NCBI GenBank assembly: GCA_018433245.1
Contig: JAHDRN010000009.1
Span: 1-64,000, forward strand
Length of the DNA stretch: 64,000 bases
Source: Candidatus Proruminimicrobium quisquiliarum
Lineage (GTDB): Bacteria; Elusimicrobiota; Endomicrobiia; Endomicrobiales; Endomicrobiaceae
Reading direction: 5' to 3'
Positions 63,545 through 64,000 of this stretch are shown one piece after another. Numbering within the stretch: the stretch's first letter is position 1; the number at the start of each line of letters is the position of its first letter. Position numbers and translations under genes: made by a program. A model generated the notes under the pieces. The model was not told the origin of the DNA. It was given only the letters and a program-made list of their open reading frames with translations, and did not search any database.

Positions 63545-64000
63545 TTACATATACATTCCGCCGTTTACCGACAAAATCTGTCCTGTAATATAAGAGGACT
63601 CTTCACTTGCAAAAAATAATGCGGCTTTTGCTATGTCGCTTGCTTCTCCGAGCCTCTTTAACGGAATCTGTTCAGAAAGTTTTGCTTTCACATCATCAGT
63701 TAAAGCATCGGTCATCGCCGTTCTGATAAATCCCGGCGCTATCGCGTTAACCAAAACGTTTCTTGAAGAAAATTCCCGCGCGCATGTTTTAGTTAAAGCT
63801 ATCACTCCGCCTTTTGAAGCCGAATAATTCGCCTGACCTGCATTACCCATAAGACCTACAACAGACGTTATATTTATAATTCTGCCTGATCTCTGTTTAA
63901 ACATCTGTTTCGTAACCGCCTTGGTGCAGTTAAAAACGCCTTTGAGATTAACCGATATTACCGCATCCCATTCCGTTTCGCTCATTCTGAGCACCAAGTT
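63545..64000 (-). CDS. fabG: 3-oxoacyl-ACP reductase, 5' end beyond the window
   Basis: The visible 151 codons hold the C-terminal two thirds of an SDR enzyme. [21 protein letters not shown] contains the catalytic Ser and the YxxxK pair. [16 protein letters not shown] and [16 protein letters not shown] complete the FabG signature. The N-terminal NADP-binding TGxxxGIG motif lies outside the window. It is followed by acpP and fabF. Confidence 0.96.
   Translation of the reverse strand, partial: NLVLRMSETEWDAVISVNLKGVFNCTKAVTKQMFKQRSGRIINITSVVGLMGNAGQANYSASKGGVIALTKTCAREFSSRNVLVNAIAPGFIRTAMTDALTDDVKAKLSEQIPLKRLGEASDIAKAALFFASEESSYITGQILSVNGGMYM

Overview
The window reads as a chromosomal segment of an AT-rich, Gram-negative-type anaerobic bacterium. 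An outer membrane is implied by LolC/E, LolD, TamB and a probable outer-membrane barrel. Anaerobic metabolism is implied by a ferredoxin-domain EtfA/EtfB/acyl-CoA dehydrogenase set and a ferritin/peroxiredoxin/Fur-family oxidative-stress cluster. A T-box-controlled trp operon in a diderm, together with this gene content, suggests Elusimicrobiota (Endomicrobium-like). That placement is an inference from memory and was not checked by search.

Layout. 1-4.2 kb: three secreted or outer-membrane proteins on the minus strand and a radical SAM gene. 4.7-11.4 kb: complete trpEGDCFBA operon on the minus strand behind a T-box leader with a UGG specifier. 11.5-23.4 kb: tRNA-Leu(CAA), lysS, lolC/E, lolD, ilvE, tamB and hemW, separated by large structured repeats. 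23.4-39 kb is an accessory region: Fic protein, NlpC/P60 protein, a one-polypeptide restriction-modification enzyme followed by an octapeptide-repeat protein and a TPR membrane protein, GNAT, a zeta-like kinase with a 56-aa partner, a wHTH/nucleotidyltransferase pair, FMN reductase/cupin, and a methyltransferase with a 26-aa membrane peptide. It also holds two paralogous small-RNA-like genes. 39-44.7 kb: tgt-yajC-HD-secD-secF, preceded by a second HD paralogue, and tRNA-Asn. 45-57.4 kb: cell-envelope genes (two SGNH/TPR proteins, a sulfatase-fold envelope enzyme, two related membrane proteins of which one is frameshifted), gene remnants, thioredoxin, and the fur-prx-ftn operon. 57.5-64 kb: acd-etfB-etfA and rnc-fabF-acpP-fabG.

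The most unusual feature is the intergenic space. Two families of dispersed repeats, called A (about 240-290 bp, seven copies) and B (about 110-130 bp, about ten copies), fold into hairpins. Their stems change sequence between copies while pairing is kept and the loops stay conserved. One family A copy carries a nested 274-bp MITE-like element. Five genes or gene remnants share an exact TATAAT-N6-ATG arrangement with no ribosome-binding site, which suggests leaderless transcripts.
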